The notes beneath the pieces are model-generated. The model ran no database searches and had not been told where the DNA came from. It saw only the letters and a program-made list of their open reading frames with translations. The position numbers and the translations under genes were made by a program. This document shows, piece after piece, positions 8,701 through 16,157 of a stretch of DNA of 64,000 nt. The stretch covers positions 21,798-85,797 of the forward strand of contig JAQCLD010000004.1 of assembly GCA_027592785.1 (NCBI GenBank). The letters are read 5' to 3'. Source of the stretch: Acidobacteriota bacterium. Its GTDB lineage: Bacteria; Acidobacteriota; Terriglobia; Bryobacterales; UBA6623. Position 1 is the first letter of the stretch. The number at the start of each line of letters is the position of its first letter.

Positions 8701-9629
8701 GCCTCGCTATCCGGATACTCCTCCGGTTCTGCGGCGATCGTGCCGGCAGCCAGCAGGTCGTAATGTGCGCAAAGCTCAATAACGCATTCGCGCACCGTGT
8801 CATCCGCGCCTTGCGAACTCGTGATGTCCTGAATCATGTCCGCAGTCGCTTGCAACAGCGGGATTATCGCCGGATCGGGTTTGGTGTTGCTTTCCGATAG
8901 GCGATCGAGAAGATCTTCGGAGCGATGAGCAATTCGTTGAGCGGTTCGCAGGCCGACCATTCCGGCGGCGCCTTTGATCGTGTGCATCGAACGCCGCACA
9001 TTCTGCAGCGCCTCGGCGTCGTTTTGGTCCACACCGAGAGCACGCAGGCTCGTGGCGATCACGTCCAGGTGTTCTTCGGCCTCTTCCTGAAATACTTCCA
9101 TCAACTCGGCGTCGGCCGGTTCATCGAGCGGCAGGTCTTCCGCTGCAGCCGTATCGGCGGATAGGGCCTGCAGAGCTTCTGGCTCATCGATATCGAACAG
9201 CTCGAAGCGGCACTCGTCGTCTGCTTCGTCCATCATGTCGGGCGGCGGCGCATCGAGCGATAGCTCGCCTTCCATGTCTTCGAGTTCAAAGCGCGGAGGC
9301 TCCGGCCCTTCCGGCGCCGCCAGCTCCGCTTCGAGTAGTTCCAGCGTGGATTGCAGCTCTTGAGCCGCCTCGGCAGTCATCGATTGCGAGCCGGAGACCA
9401 CCTCGTCGAGGAAGTGCCCGACCGCTGAACCCGTTTCGCTCCAGTTGGCCAACCCCAACAGGGAGGCTGCGCCGGACAGACCTTGGACCAAGCGGTGCGC
9501 CTTCCGCAGCGCATCCCGACGCGTTGGATTCTCGGCCAGGCGCCCGAGGTGCTCCTTCAGTTCGGGCAAGGCTGCGCGCACTTCCTGGTGGAAGGTACGG
9601 AGCACTTGTTGATCAGTATTCTGGGGCAT
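5772..9629 (-). CDS. Hybrid CheA/ChpA-like histidine kinase with four HPt modules, CheW and receiver domains
   Basis: A 1285-aa cytoplasmic chemosensory kinase. In order: a degenerate HPt at about 1-110; three canonical HPt domains with phosphoacceptor motif HTIKGAAGMVGL (His216, His373, His539); acidic linkers; dimerisation helix (about 675-760); HATPase (LLRNAVDHGIESSEKR, GRGVGMDVV); CheW-like domain (about 1010-1140); and a C-terminal receiver (LKVLIVDDSLSVRRVV, CDVEMPRMDGYE, KPF). The layout matches ChpA/PilL of type IV pilus (Pil-Chp) systems more than flagellar CheA. In the first HPt the His is replaced by Gln49 (QGLSGAASLLGL), so it should not be phosphorylated. It is the last gene of the operon, 28 bases after the MCP gene. 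Confidence 0.93.
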   Translation of the reverse strand: MPQNTDQQVLRTFHQEVRAALPELKEHLGRLAENPTRRDALRKAHRLVQGLSGAASLLGLANWSETGSAVGHFLDEVVSGSQSMTAEAAQELQSTLELLEAELAAPEGPEPPRFELEDMEGELSLDAPPPDMMDEADDECRFELFDIDEPEALQALSADTAAAEDLPLDEPADAELMEVFQEEAEEHLDVIATSLRALGVDQNDAEALQNVRRSMHTIKGAAGMVGLRTAQRIAHRSEDLLDRLSESNTKPDPAIIPLLQATADMIQDITSSQGADDTVRECVIELCAHYDLLAAGTIAAEPEEYPDSEASESTPAPAASATLEEDAPVDGELLEVFQEEAAEHLGMLAANLRTLQTEPGDREVLQEIRRSMHTIKGAAGMVGLRSAQRVAHGSEDLLDRLYESETNPTADILHLIQRTADVIQDISEAGRANDETRAAVLTLDAEYATLLNGALHVDVALPDPGEMDLFADEEPALVDETAAEATDDLEQDQATDGELLEVFQEEADEHLGLIAKNLRALRDTPVAPEVLQEVRRSMHTIKGAAGMVGLRSAQRVAHRSEDLLDVLYESGAPLESAVLDLIQESADLIQTVTEAKGADAAGRKRALELSARYDGFLQALQTDDLVPEEPTFDAPIFDEEPAAAVEAAASVPAPAASPQPSASFAAGKSPSGQYARVPLERVEELVRLVSELIVSRSNFEQHCRRFTRESGELKLSGERITQLTGKLETDYAVKAMAEGGDSVGSPLTYAGGSSAGSFDSLEFDRYSEFHLLSRDLNEAAADISAAGTQLHGVAGEFQNSLVRLSRLTGEVQDGLMRLRMAPISSLENRLHRTVRVAAQACNKKVRLEVVGSEVELDKSVLEEITGPLEHLLRNAVDHGIESSEKRTAAGKPEEGVVTLRAYLEGARAAIEIRDDGGGLDVEALRSKAVERGIHSQRAAGLLTQDETFELIFHSGFSTAAKVSEVSGRGVGMDVVRSAIESLNGSIGIHSERGIGSSFSIGLPTSLAVARVLMVQANSQVFAAPMHTVRQVIKLHPKDVGNTPQGEYVDFEGKRYKAVRLADALNLPGEADPEPDRVAAMVIDAGKRSFVLLADRIQEAAEVVVKNMGGLLRRVHGISAATIAGDGSVVLILNPGQLVDTPPVEFRRDQMEARDEINDQQLKVLIVDDSLSVRRVVTRLLESADWITVAARDGIEALEALKEMPTPPDAILCDVEMPRMDGYELAANLKSGVFAQIPILMLTSRAGKKHRDRAQEIGVDDYLIKPFQDEALLTAISSAVDAAKCS
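7950..9000 (-). repeat. Three internal HPt-coding repeats within the cheA-like gene
   Basis: Stretches of roughly 70 bases around 7956-8027, 8454-8525 and 8925-8996 are nearly identical and encode the same HTIKGAAGMVGLR(T/S)AQR core. They are spaced about 498 and 471 bases apart, matching duplication of a whole HPt-plus-acidic-linker module. The high nucleotide identity suggests recent duplication or ongoing gene conversion. Confidence 0.75.
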
Positions 9630-9657
9630 CGAACTGCGCCTGGAAGGTCATACCCAG

Positions 9658-11913
9658 CTAGTGCTGCTGGTGATGGTGCACCCTCGTCGGAATCTTGAAT
9701 CGCGAGACCGAATTACGCAGCTCATCCGCAAGGGTAGTGAGATTACGGATAGCCATGGCTCCCTCCCTGGCGCCTTGCGCGGTATCCCGTTGAACAGACG
9801 AAATGCCGCTCATGGCCTGGGCCACTGACTCCGAGCTGCGTGCTTGGCGCTCAGAAGCATCGGCAATCGATTCGATTAACTCGGATAGGTTTCGCGATAC
9901 AGACTCGATCTGCACCAAGCTCTTGCCGGCTTCGTTCGTCAGCGCAGATCCGTCCACTACTTCCTTGGTGGTGTCTTCCATAGACGCCACTGCCGCCGTT
10001 GTATCTTCTTGAATTGCCTGAATCAACGCGCTGATGCGGTTGGTCGCTTCGGTGGCTTGCTCCGCCAATCCCTCGACTTCGGTTGCGACAACTGCAAAAC
10101 CGCGTCCCGCTTCACCGGCCATCGACGCTTGGATCGAGGCGTTCATGGCTAACATGCTGGTGCGGTCCGCCAACTCGCCGATGACCTGTGAGATCTCGCC
10201 GATCTCGTGGGAACTCTCGCCAAGCCGTTTGATGCGCTTCGAAGTTTCTTGTACTTGATTGCGGATCGATTCCATGCCGGCGATACTCTTCGCGACAACC
10301 TCTGCTCCGCGTTGCGAGTTCTCAAGAGCCGCCGCGGATACGCGGGCGGCCTTCTCGGCGCTTTCTGATACTTGCTGGATGGCCGAGGCCATCGACTCGA
10401 CCGCCATGCTCGCCGAGATCACGTCGCTCGATTGCTTCTCGGAGCCTTCAGCCAAGGTGTCGGTTGTCTGTGAAATATGGTTCGCGGCGGCAGACACTTG
10501 CAACGTCGTGTTCTGTACTTGGGCGATAAGCGTGCGCAGTTCGCCAATCATGTAGTTGAATGAATCCGCGATCGCTCCGGTGATCTCCGCGGTCACTTCA
10601 GCTTCCAGCGTGAGGTCTCCTTCAGCCACGCCGGCAATCTCATCGAGCAGTTTGTGGATACTCTGCTGGATCCGGTCTCGTTCCTCTGAGGACTGCACCA
10701 GATTCAACGTGTTGTCGAGAACGCTATTGAGCGCCTCGGTCATCTGACCCAGTTCGTCTCCACTGCGCACGGTTGCCCGCGCAGTCAAGTCGCCCACGCC
10801 GATGCGTCCGAACAGAGCATTGATTTCGTCGATTTGCGAGGTGATGGTCCTATTTAGGAAGAGAATCAGTACGACCGTGAAGGCAAGGATGAAGATCGCT
10901 GCCGAGAGCTGCAAATACTTCTCCCCAGTCAGCCGCGTGATGCGCTGGTCCATGAGGATGTCCAACTCTTTCAGCGAGGCGTCGTACGACGTGATAAGCG
11001 CAGCGATAGCGGTCTCCGCCGATTCGTTGAGGTCCGTCGTTTGTTCACCGGCGCGTATCCGCTCACGCAGCAAGATCCTGGTGGCGGCTTGGACGTAGTC
11101 ACGCGCCGCGTCAATTGATTCCGTCAATCTCGGCGCCGCTTCATCCGCCATGTATGGATTCACTTCGACTGCGGCCTTCATCCCGCGTTCGATCTCGCTG
11201 ATGTCCGTCTCGATCTGTCCGATTAGCCGGTTGAGCGTCTGGCGGGCGTCCAAGTCGACGTTCACGGAAGTCTCTTCGTTATCGGTCGTCTGCATCGCGC
11301 GCGCCAAACTGGTGCGCCGGGCCAGCACGTCCTGTCCGACGATGCGCACCACGTCAACCGTATCGATTGCCTGGGGCAGGCGTGACAGCACGGTATCCAT
11401 CAAAAAGTGCGTGTCCAGTTCGGGGTCCAGTACCAGGCCGGCTTGGTCCCCAATCGTTCGAATCAAAGTCATGAGTTCGCCAATCAGGCGGCTGTGACGT
11501 TGGAAGCTTTCGATCGGTGTCAAGGCGTCGACAGTCGCCTCGAGATCGCGCCAGTCTCCTTTGAAACGCTCCCAGTGGGCGGATGTGCCGAACTCGTCGC
11601 CATAAGCCCGTTCAACTGACTCCACCCTAGGCATCACCGAGTCGATTTCAGGCTGCAACAGGAGCATCTCAGCCTGTGCTTCGGACTCGCCGGACAAATA
11701 GGCATTGGCGGCGGCACGGTGCTTCGGAAGTAGCTCTACGAGCGTGCGTAACGGTTTGAGGTATTCGATGCCCTGGATCTCACGTTGCGTCGCTTCAATT
11801 TGTACGTTGCGCGCATCGATGAAAAGCCAGACCAGGCAGGCCACGGGCAGGGCCATGACCAAGACGACCAGCGCTAGCTTCTGGCCAATCTTTAGGTCTC
11901 GCAGAAAACTCAT
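9658..11913 (-). CDS. Methyl-accepting chemotaxis protein, PilJ-like
   Basis: A 751-aa transmembrane chemoreceptor. One membrane helix near residues 13-31 (ALVVLVMALPVACLVWLF) and a second near 335-355 (AAIFILAFTVVLILFL) bracket a periplasmic helical sensor domain. HAMP segments follow, then a signalling domain whose hairpin tip reads NASIQASMAGEAGRGFAVV, the PilJ variant of the usual tip, in which typical methylation-site surroundings are altered. This agrees with the ChpA-like kinase and with the absence of cheR and cheB here. It lies between cheW (49-base gap) and cheA (28-base gap). The ligand is unknown; the family usually senses surface contact or pilus state. Confidence 0.92.
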   Translation of the reverse strand: MSFLRDLKIGQKLALVVLVMALPVACLVWLFIDARNVQIEATQREIQGIEYLKPLRTLVELLPKHRAAANAYLSGESEAQAEMLLLQPEIDSVMPRVESVERAYGDEFGTSAHWERFKGDWRDLEATVDALTPIESFQRHSRLIGELMTLIRTIGDQAGLVLDPELDTHFLMDTVLSRLPQAIDTVDVVRIVGQDVLARRTSLARAMQTTDNEETSVNVDLDARQTLNRLIGQIETDISEIERGMKAAVEVNPYMADEAAPRLTESIDAARDYVQAATRILLRERIRAGEQTTDLNESAETAIAALITSYDASLKELDILMDQRITRLTGEKYLQLSAAIFILAFTVVLILFLNRTITSQIDEINALFGRIGVGDLTARATVRSGDELGQMTEALNSVLDNTLNLVQSSEERDRIQQSIHKLLDEIAGVAEGDLTLEAEVTAEITGAIADSFNYMIGELRTLIAQVQNTTLQVSAAANHISQTTDTLAEGSEKQSSDVISASMAVESMASAIQQVSESAEKAARVSAAALENSQRGAEVVAKSIAGMESIRNQVQETSKRIKRLGESSHEIGEISQVIGELADRTSMLAMNASIQASMAGEAGRGFAVVATEVEGLAEQATEATNRISALIQAIQEDTTAAVASMEDTTKEVVDGSALTNEAGKSLVQIESVSRNLSELIESIADASERQARSSESVAQAMSGISSVQRDTAQGAREGAMAIRNLTTLADELRNSVSRFKIPTRVHHHQQH

Positions 11914-11962
11914 TGATAGTGCTCCTGTGGGCCGATCATTCTCGGTCCCTCTCCACGACTGT

Positions 11963-12463
11963 TCATCTGCCGCTTAGCCTCTTGATCTCTGGACAGTCGA
12001 AAAAGCGATCCACATCGAATACCCGAACCTCGCCGTCTCTATCGTCGAACGCCTGCAGAGCCACGGAAGTGTCCACATCGCCCTGGTTCTGAATCGAACG
12101 CAGAGCTGCGGGCGTTACGGAACGCATCCCTTGCAGCGAATCAACAATCAAACCTGTTCTCATTTCTCCATCCGCACTGCGCACGGTAAGCAGTCGCACC
12201 GCTTCGGTTCGTACGACTCGCGGAATTCCCAATAGCGCCCTCAAGTCGACCACCGACAAAATGTCTCCGCGAACGTTAGTGACGCCCAACACGAAGTTCG
12301 GCGTGTTCGGTACGACGGCACATGCCGGCGGCTTGTCCAGCTCAACCACTTTGCCGACCGGTACTGCATAACGTTGCTCGCCTAACCGAAAGACGATGTG
12401 GTCGAGCGCCTCTGTAGAAGCCCTTTGCGGTGGCGTGGCTTTCGTCTTGGTTGAACCGCTCAC
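11963..12463 (-). CDS. CheW-like chemotaxis coupling protein (PilI-like)
   Basis: A 166-aa single-domain CheW protein linking the receptor to the kinase. The CheW fold is seen from about residue 22 (DHIVFRLGEQRYAVPV) through VLGVTNVRGDILSVVDLRALLG, the usual RG-x-I signature, to TGLIVDSLQGM. The first 20 residues (MSGSTKTKATPPQRAS) are a low-complexity, probably disordered tail. Its ATG overlaps the stop of the cheY-like gene by four bases (12460-12463), so translation is probably coupled and stoichiometric. Confidence 0.92.
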   Translation of the reverse strand: MSGSTKTKATPPQRASTEALDHIVFRLGEQRYAVPVGKVVELDKPPACAVVPNTPNFVLGVTNVRGDILSVVDLRALLGIPRVVRTEAVRLLTVRSADGEMRTGLIVDSLQGMRSVTPAALRSIQNQGDVDTSVALQAFDDRDGEVRVFDVDRFFDCPEIKRLSGR

Positions 12464-12828
12464 AGTAGGTGCTCCTCAACAACACGAAGCAAATCTTGGG
12501 TGTCGAATGGCTTCGTCAGATAGGCGTCTGCGCCCTGCCGGATGCCCCAATAGCGGTCGGCGTCCTGCGTCTTCGACGTCACGAGAAATATCTTGATGTC
12601 CTTGGTAGCCGGCGAACTCTTCAGTAGACGGCAAACTTGAAAGCCGTTTCGCTTGGGTAGCACGACATCTAGCAGAACCAGATCTGGCGACGTTTCGAGG
12701 GCCTTCAACAAGGCCTCCTCACCGTCCGCGGCGGTGATCACCTTGTAGCCGACTCCGGTCAAAGCGTTCGTCATCGATAGCAGCGCCGTTGGGCTGTCGT
12801 CGACGCAAAGAATGGTTTTGTCCGCCAT
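12460..12828 (-). CDS. CheY-like single-domain response regulator (PilG/PilH-like)
   Basis: A 122-aa receiver domain without output domain. I choose ATG 12828 (MADKTILCVDDSP) rather than the track's TTG at 12852, which lies inside a GC-rich hairpin. Acidic pocket CVDDS, phosphoacceptor LVLLDVVLPKRNG, switch residue LVTS and conserved lysine LTKPF are all present, so it should be phosphorylatable. It is the first gene of the chemosensory operon and overlaps cheW by four bases. In Pil-Chp systems such proteins control the pilus extension and retraction motors; no pil genes occur in this window. Confidence 0.92.
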   Translation of the reverse strand: MADKTILCVDDSPTALLSMTNALTGVGYKVITAADGEEALLKALETSPDLVLLDVVLPKRNGFQVCRLLKSSPATKDIKIFLVTSKTQDADRYWGIRQGADAYLTKPFDTQDLLRVVEEHLL

Positions 12829-12841
12829 ACAAAGGCTCGCA

Positions 12842-12859
12842 GCCCGCCGCAAGGCGGGC
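12842..12859 (-). promoter_or_regulatory. GC-rich hairpin in the leader of the chemosensory operon
   Basis: GCCCGCC-GCAA-GGCGGGC is a perfect 7-bp stem with a tetraloop, 13 bases before the cheY ATG on the minus strand, just where a ribosome would bind. No good Shine-Dalgarno sequence is visible before this ATG. It could limit translation of the first gene or be the remnant of a terminator. Confidence 0.4.
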
Positions 12860-13196
12860 CTTTCGCAAGCGCGTATACAATTTGTACGGCGAGCGGTCTA
12901 TGACCGGCTATATCCCATTGATCTAAGGCAGCTCGGGAATTCTTCGTAGACAGGTCTAAGTAATAGCCGGGGAGGGCAGGTAGAAAGACCGCAGCCTTGA
13001 GTCGGGGGCCGGGCGGGACAGACGTCAGCCACGGGAAACGTCGCTGCTAACCAGCCGATGGAAGGCGCGCTGGCCGGGAATTATACCGGGAATCTAGTGT
13101 CCAGGCGGGTGAGGGCGAATTCCAGCCTGTCGGCACTGGTAGACTGGGCGTTTGATTCTGGGGCCGGTGTTCGACAAAAGTGGGGATAGCTAGAGC
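12860..13196. other. 337-bp divergent intergenic region
   Basis: It separates the minus-strand chemosensory operon from the plus-strand FAD oxidoreductase gene and must hold both promoters. It includes GTATACAATTTGTAC near 12872, an imperfect palindrome with a -10-like TACAAT. No ORF with coding character, no RNA gene and no riboswitch consensus that I can recognise. Confidence 0.45.
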
Positions 13197-14675
13197 ATGC
13201 ACGCACCGCGCGTGATCATCATGGGCGCAGGTCCGGCTGGCCTCACTGCGGCCTATCTGCTTTCCAAGGCCCAGATAGCAACCGAGGTGTTGGAGCGCGA
13301 TGACGTGGTCGGCGGCATCTCGCGAACGGCTACCCACGGCGGCTATCGATTCGACATCGGCGGTCATCGGTTCTTCACCAAGGTTTCGATCGTAGAAGAT
13401 CTGTGGAACGAGATCCTCGGTGACGACCTGATCCTGCGCCGAAGGTTGTCTCGAATCTACTATCGCGGCAAGTTCTTCTCCTACCCGCTCAAACCGTTCA
13501 ATGCTCTCTCCGGGCTGGGCCTGTGGGAAACGTCACGGTGTGTGGGCAGCTACGTCCAAGCGCGCCTTAGGCCCATCACCCCGGAGGATAATTTCGAAGC
13601 CTGGATCTGCAATCGATTCGGCCGCCGTCTGTTTGAAATTTTCTTTCGCACCTACACCGAGAAAGTCTGGGGCATGCCTTGTTCTGAGATCGAAGCGGAA
13701 TGGGCCGCACAACGCATCAAGGGGCTCTCATTGGGGTCAGCAATCAAGAACGCGTTGTTCGGCGAAACGGCCTCGAGCAAACAGGGGGTCGTCAAAACCC
13801 TGATCGATCAGTTTCAATATCCGCGGCTGGGGCCCGGCATGATGTGGGAGCGGGCTCGCGAATTGTCGGAAGCGCGGGGCGCCAAAGTCCATTTGCATAC
13901 CCCCGTGCGCCGGATTCACTGGGACGCGGACGGAGTCACTTCGATCGAATCCGACTCGGCGGTCTTTCAGGGCACGCACTCAATCAGCAGCATCGCGATG
14001 GACGAACTTGTCGAGGCGCTCACTCCGGCCCCACCGGCCGAGGTGCTCGCCGCCGCTAAGCGTTTGCGCTATCGCGATTTTCTGACCGTGGCGCTGGTCA
14101 TCGACAGGCCCGATCTGTTTCCCGACAACTGGGTGTACGTCCACGATCCGACCGTGAAGCTGGGACGAATTCAGAACTTCGGCAACTGGAGCCCCGAGAT
14201 GGTCCCCGACGCGACCAAGAGTTGCCTCGGCCTGGAATACTTCTGCCACGAAGGCGATGACCTGTGGTCCATGCCCGACGAAGACCTACTCGCCCTCGGC
14301 GCCAAGGAGATCGTCTCTCTGGGCCTCCTCGGCGGCGCCAAGGTCGTGGACGGCGCCGTCGTGCGCATGCCCAAGGCATATCCGGTGTACGATTCTGGTT
14401 ACTCGACAGCGGTCGATACCATTCGCGAGTTCATCACCCGGCGGCTGCCCAACCTACAGCTGGTAGGCCGCAATGGTATGCATCGATACAACAATCAAGA
14501 TCACTCGATGCTCACGGCTATGCTAGCGGTGAAGAATATCACCGGGAGCCGCTACGATCTATGGCGAGTCAATGTCGACGAGGAGTATCAGGAAGAGGGT
14601 CCCAACATCACGGAAGAGGATCTGTTGCACCTGGAACTAGGACAGCCGCTGGTTCCCCGGGGCAAAGGAAAATAG
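13197..14675 (+). CDS. FAD-dependent amine-oxidase/protoporphyrinogen-oxidase-like oxidoreductase
   Basis: A 492-aa flavoprotein with an N-terminal dinucleotide-binding motif IIMGAGPAGLTAAYLL (residues 6-21), a second FAD contact VGGISRT, and the motif FDIGGHRFF shared with amine oxidases and UDP-galactopyranose mutase-like enzymes. The C-terminal FAD segment (NGMHRYNNQDHSM) is intact. The assignment is to the COG1232 group; members often lie in glycan or lipid loci, and the substrate is not predictable. Start is ATG 13197. The GNAT gene follows 12 bases after the stop, so the two likely form one transcript. Confidence 0.82.
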   Translation: MHAPRVIIMGAGPAGLTAAYLLSKAQIATEVLERDDVVGGISRTATHGGYRFDIGGHRFFTKVSIVEDLWNEILGDDLILRRRLSRIYYRGKFFSYPLKPFNALSGLGLWETSRCVGSYVQARLRPITPEDNFEAWICNRFGRRLFEIFFRTYTEKVWGMPCSEIEAEWAAQRIKGLSLGSAIKNALFGETASSKQGVVKTLIDQFQYPRLGPGMMWERARELSEARGAKVHLHTPVRRIHWDADGVTSIESDSAVFQGTHSISSIAMDELVEALTPAPPAEVLAAAKRLRYRDFLTVALVIDRPDLFPDNWVYVHDPTVKLGRIQNFGNWSPEMVPDATKSCLGLEYFCHEGDDLWSMPDEDLLALGAKEIVSLGLLGGAKVVDGAVVRMPKAYPVYDSGYSTAVDTIREFITRRLPNLQLVGRNGMHRYNNQDHSMLTAMLAVKNITGSRYDLWRVNVDEEYQEEGPNITEEDLLHLELGQPLVPRGKGK

Positions 14676-14687
14676 AGCGCATCAGCC

Positions 14688-15176
14688 ATGAACCTGGAGT
14701 TTCGACCAATCGAGAGCGCCGACTGGAACAAAGTTAGGCGAATCTACCTGGAGGGCCTGATCACCGGTCAAGCCTCATTTGAAAGCGAAGCGTCGACCTG
14801 GAGTCGCTGGGACGCGGCGCATAACGCCGACTGCCGTATCGCCGCCGTCGACCATGGCGTGATCGTGGCCTGGGGCGCTTTGTCGCCATTCTCCAGCAGG
14901 GCTGTCTACAAGGGTGTTGCCGAGGCCTCCGTTTACGTGATGGCCAAGTGGCGCGGCTGCGGCGTTGGTTCAGCCGCGCTGCAAGAACTTATCCGCCAAA
15001 GCGAAGTGGCCGGCTATTGGACTCTGCTAGCCAAAATCTTTCCTGAAAACAAACCAAGCCTGGCCCTGGCGGCGAAGAACGGTTTCCGCGAAGTAGGCGT
15101 CTTGCGCAACATCGGTCGCCACGGAGACCGTTGGCGCGATGTCGTCTTATTGGAGCGCCGCGCGGCCCTGCTCTAG
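14688..15176 (+). CDS. GNAT family N-acetyltransferase (phosphinothricin acetyltransferase-like)
   Basis: A 162-aa GCN5-type acetyltransferase. The acetyl-CoA binding motif A is WRGCGVGSAALQEL (about residues 88-101), preceded by the strand ASVYVMA and followed by NKPSLALAAKNGFREVGVL, the arrangement of the PAT/Bar subfamily. It should acetylate a free amino group on a small molecule such as an amino acid or analogue. Its 3' end overlaps that of the convergent pgaB-like gene by about 30 bases. Confidence 0.85.
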   Translation: MNLEFRPIESADWNKVRRIYLEGLITGQASFESEASTWSRWDAAHNADCRIAAVDHGVIVAWGALSPFSSRAVYKGVAEASVYVMAKWRGCGVGSAALQELIRQSEVAGYWTLLAKIFPENKPSLALAAKNGFREVGVLRNIGRHGDRWRDVVLLERRAALL

Positions 15177-16157
15177 CGGACGTTTCTGATAGTCCGTGGA
15201 CAGCGAAGCAAGATAGCGATTCGGAGCTGGGGCGGCCACCCAGGGCAGTCCCTGTTGCTGCTGCCAACCTCGTATCCAAGTGCCGGATGCTGACGGCATC
15301 TGCTGATAGACGGGGTCCAGCAGAGCGGCCTCCAAAGAGATGAACTCGAAGTCCTGCCGGCGGAAGCGTTCGATCACTTCCTTGATGTGGTCATAGTTCA
15401 GCGCATTTGCGTGCAACAGAGCCACGTGCGGCGTTTGGCGGCCTGTAACCACCGCCGACAACAACGCGTAGTGCTTGATACTCGCTTCCAGATACTCCAA
15501 GTACCCCTTTACGACCGCTTCCTTGCCGACCTGATCGTTATTCGCGTCCGCCCAGATGTAAATCTCCGCGAATACCCAATCCTGCAAATCGATCGTGACT
15601 GGCGCAATCCTGTACGAATGTTCGTTGAGATACTGCTCCAACTGCTCGCGCGTCGACTGGCTCGCCCCACGATGCAGATACGGCGCACGAAAGTATTTCT
15701 GGCCCACAGGCGGTTTCCCCAACGCCGACTCCAAGAACTGCTGCCCGCTTAGGATGTCCGCGAAGTAAGCCGCCGGCGTCATCTCGTGGTAATCGCGATG
15801 CGAGGTCGTGTGATTGCCCAACGCCGCGCCGGCCTTGTCCCAGACCTCTAGCAAGGCGTGGACATCCTGCATATCCCACGAACTCGGTTTGAACGAACTG
15901 CTCACGAAGCCAGCCACCGGGACCTTCATCCGGCGCAGTTCGCGGAGCACCTTCTCGTTCTGCCGGATGAATACTTTGGGGTCGTTGAGCAAGTCCCTAC
16001 GAAACGAGCTATTCGCTGCTGGAAGGTCGTCGAACGTGATTGCCACACTACGTTTCGCCCGCGCCGCGGATAGCTTGAACGGTTCCGCCGCGGAGCCTGT
16101 CCAAGCTAACACGCTTCCCACGGCAAGCAATACACCCAAGCGTGCAACACCGCCCAT
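15147..16157 (-). CDS. pgaB: Polysaccharide deacetylase (PgaB/IcaB-like)
   Basis: I start this gene at ATG 16157 (MGGVARLGVLLAVGS), not at the track's 16490, because the ATG overlaps the stop of the upstream pgaA-like gene (TAATG) and is followed by a signal peptide ending near the AEPFK segment. The 336-aa product has the NodB metal and catalytic motif TFDDLPAAN, a second motif HTTSHRDYHE (HxxxH metal ligands) and FRAPYLHRG. In pga/ica systems this enzyme partly de-N-acetylates poly-beta-1,6-GlcNAc. It lacks the second, hydrolase-like half of E. coli PgaB (about 670 aa) and is closer to IcaB in size. Last gene of the operon. Confidence 0.8.
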   Translation of the reverse strand: MGGVARLGVLLAVGSVLAWTGSAAEPFKLSAARAKRSVAITFDDLPAANSSFRRDLLNDPKVFIRQNEKVLRELRRMKVPVAGFVSSSFKPSSWDMQDVHALLEVWDKAGAALGNHTTSHRDYHEMTPAAYFADILSGQQFLESALGKPPVGQKYFRAPYLHRGASQSTREQLEQYLNEHSYRIAPVTIDLQDWVFAEIYIWADANNDQVGKEAVVKGYLEYLEASIKHYALLSAVVTGRQTPHVALLHANALNYDHIKEVIERFRRQDFEFISLEAALLDPVYQQMPSASGTWIRGWQQQQGLPWVAAPAPNRYLASLSTDYQKRPLEQGRAALQ

